Of a stretch of 64,000 nt of DNA, positions 62,653 through 64,000 are shown in pieces. Both the position numbers and the translations under genes were made by a program. Origin of the DNA: Algorimicrobium sp002414705 (GTDB lineage Bacteria; Bacteroidota; Bacteroidia; Flavobacteriales; Flavobacteriaceae). Where the stretch lies: NCBI GenBank assembly GCA_963972425.1, contig CAXAUF010000006.1, positions 43,423-107,422 on the forward strand. Reading direction: 5' to 3'. The notes under the pieces were generated by a model. It had not been told where the DNA came from. It was given only the letters and a program-made list of their open reading frames with translations, and made no database searches. The number at the start of each line of letters is the position of its first letter. Positions within the stretch are counted from its first letter, which is position 1.

Positions 62653-63909
62653 ATGAAAAAAGAAAAATATCTACTAATCCTCTTATTTACTTCTACTTTT
62701 TTTTGCTTTGGGCAGGAAGAAACTGATTATTTAGAATACCACGAGGGTACAAAAGTTGTATGGCGGAAAGGCAAAGTGCTTAATGGTAAACCACATAGTA
62801 ATTGGAAATACTACGATAAAAATGGAATCCTTCAATTAGATGCAGATTTTGACAATGGATTAAAACATGGCATGTGGATATACTATATTCAATCAAAAAA
62901 ATCGGAAGAAGGTGAATATAAAAATGATAAAAAGGAAGGAACCTGGATAATTTATGATATCCAGGGCGTATTATATCGCAAAGAAAACTATAAAAATGGA
63001 GAAAAAGATGGTGTGTTTTTAGAATTTTATAATGGTAAAATAGCAGAAAAAGGAGTCTATGAAAACGGCATACCTATTGGAACTTGGGAAACATATTATA
63101 GTTATGGAGAACACGAAGGAAAAATTAAATTTGAAACAACGATAAACTCAAACAGCATATTATTTCCTTTCAAAGAATATTATTATAATGAAAATATAAC
63201 TGACATATCAAGCGAACCCGGAGTTGGAATAAATAAACCTTATTACGCAATCGGTTCTGTAATTATATCGGATAAGGAAACTGATCTTAATTTGGATGAA
63301 AATACCTTTCTTGAGCTGCATGGAAACTGGAAGGGATATTACAAAGATGGGGCTGAATTTTGTTCTGGCAACTATGATCATACAAGCAAAAACAACTCTT
63401 GGAAATACTATTTTGAGAATGGAAACTTAATGGCGGAAGGAGTATTAAAAAATGATCAAAGAGTGGATACTTGGAAATTTTATTATAATAATGAAAAGAT
63501 TAAGGAAGTCGCAAATTATATAACGAGAAGTAATGGAGAAAGTCATTTATGGGGAGAAAATAAGGAATATTACGAAAATGGAAACATCAAAAGTGAAGGC
63601 ATTTATGATTTAAAGCGAGAAAAGTGGACAGATGCTTCTCATACAAAGAATTATTACGAAAACGGAAAGATTGAAAGTATAATAACTAGAACTGAAGAGG
63701 ATACGTCCGATTATTACAGTTATTTTGAAAATGGTAATATAAAAAACCGTACTTGGTGGGATGGAAAAAAACTTGCCTATTTTTTTTATTACGAAAATGG
63801 TAATTTAAAAAGTGTATCGTTTTACAATAGTTCTAAAGAAAAAACTGGCGTCTGGAAAGAATATAATGAAGACGGTACTTTGAAAGAAACAATAAACTAC
63901 TCCAATTAG
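62653..63909 (+). CDS. Exported MORN-repeat protein, paralogue 2
   Basis: A 418-aa paralogue of the preceding gene, starting 11 bp after it. The first 50 residues align closely (KYLLIL, STFFCFGQE, VWRKGKVLNGKPHSNWKYYDKNG). It has about nine MORN_2 units and a longer body. Its base composition is very AT-rich. The C-terminus (GVWKEYNEDGTLKETINYSN) matches the end of paralogue 1 (IWKYYNEDGSLEKTETYIDG). The 91 bp after it contain no further gene within the window. Confidence 0.75.
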   Translation: MKKEKYLLILLFTSTFFCFGQEETDYLEYHEGTKVVWRKGKVLNGKPHSNWKYYDKNGILQLDADFDNGLKHGMWIYYIQSKKSEEGEYKNDKKEGTWIIYDIQGVLYRKENYKNGEKDGVFLEFYNGKIAEKGVYENGIPIGTWETYYSYGEHEGKIKFETTINSNSILFPFKEYYYNENITDISSEPGVGINKPYYAIGSVIISDKETDLNLDENTFLELHGNWKGYYKDGAEFCSGNYDHTSKNNSWKYYFENGNLMAEGVLKNDQRVDTWKFYYNNEKIKEVANYITRSNGESHLWGENKEYYENGNIKSEGIYDLKREKWTDASHTKNYYENGKIESIITRTEEDTSDYYSYFENGNIKNRTWWDGKKLAYFFYYENGNLKSVSFYNSSKEKTGVWKEYNEDGTLKETINYSN

Positions 63910-64000
63910 TATTCAAATAGGAAGACCAACTTTTGTTAACATCGATTACTGGAATTACTACATTAGACTGGACATAAAGTTGCGAGATTTAGGGTTACAT

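Noticed and set aside
57160..63909. Toxin-antitoxin locus based on the YwqK name
   Set aside because: MORN_2 proteins are labelled antitoxins in databases by transfer. The proteins here are exported, and no toxin is visible.

Overview
The window is a 64-kb piece of a low-GC Bacteroidota chromosome, almost certainly a marine member of the Flavobacteriaceae. The evidence is a fused SecDF, a Rho factor with a long Asn/Lys/Arg-rich insertion, a type IX secretion (T9SS) type-B C-terminal domain, BT_3928-, DUF6090-, DUF4293- and DUF2911-type proteins, near absence of Shine-Dalgarno sites, and promoters of the Bacteroidota form (TTG, 19-20 nt, TAnnTTTG). No species is assigned.

Positions 1-52.8 kb are ordered core genome. 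They hold a 5'-truncated folD and YwaF-type and esterase-like genes (1-3.4 kb); a compact minus-strand run of seven genes, herA-like/lipoprotein/yitT/cupin/hydrolase/rluF/VOC (3.4-8.9 kb); queE, DUF2911, asnB, two tandem DUF6090 genes, gyrB, mdh, DUF4412 and secDF (9-21 kb); a minus-strand block folE-cysS, an S23-type four-helix gene, yidD, lgt and DUF192 (21.5-26.3 kb); an 8-kb gene for a secreted repeat protein (26.5-34.5 kb); an OmpP1/FadL-type porin with a Gly-rich lipoprotein, proS, tRNA-Glu, rpsT and rho (35-41.5 kb); truA with an ABC exporter; folP-lipoprotein-cdaA; and a plus-strand run DUF1599, BT_3928-like, ABC permease, tpiA, prmA, clpS (47.8-52.8 kb).

From 52.8 to about 57.1 kb the window changes to decayed accessory DNA. 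It contains a frameshifted TerB-like gene, a PAS-sensor remnant, the C-terminal remnant of a type ISP restriction-modification enzyme, the 3' 43 bases of a tRNA-Met gene cut at the anticodon loop (a likely integration scar), a broken LytTR gene, an outer-membrane-protein leader fragment and a gene broken in three frames. The core genes to the left are intact, so this looks like true decay.

From 57.2 kb to the right edge are intact genes of unknown function: a cytoplasmic protein, two exported proteins (181 and about 1068 aa) and two exported MORN-repeat paralogues. The last three are packed 11-13 bp apart, and the two paralogues differ strongly in base composition. If the tRNA scar is an attachment site, its orientation places this cluster on the mobile-element side. 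This cluster is the best candidate for an undescribed system, but its function cannot be read from sequence alone.

Other structure worth attention: an exact 939-bp higher-order duplication inside the giant gene; two exactly 120-bp tandem units next to yidD that each carry a copy of the YidD C-terminal tail as a micro-ORF; four short dispersed palindromic elements, one abutting the tpiA start codon; and a terminator-like hairpin in the gyrB leader.
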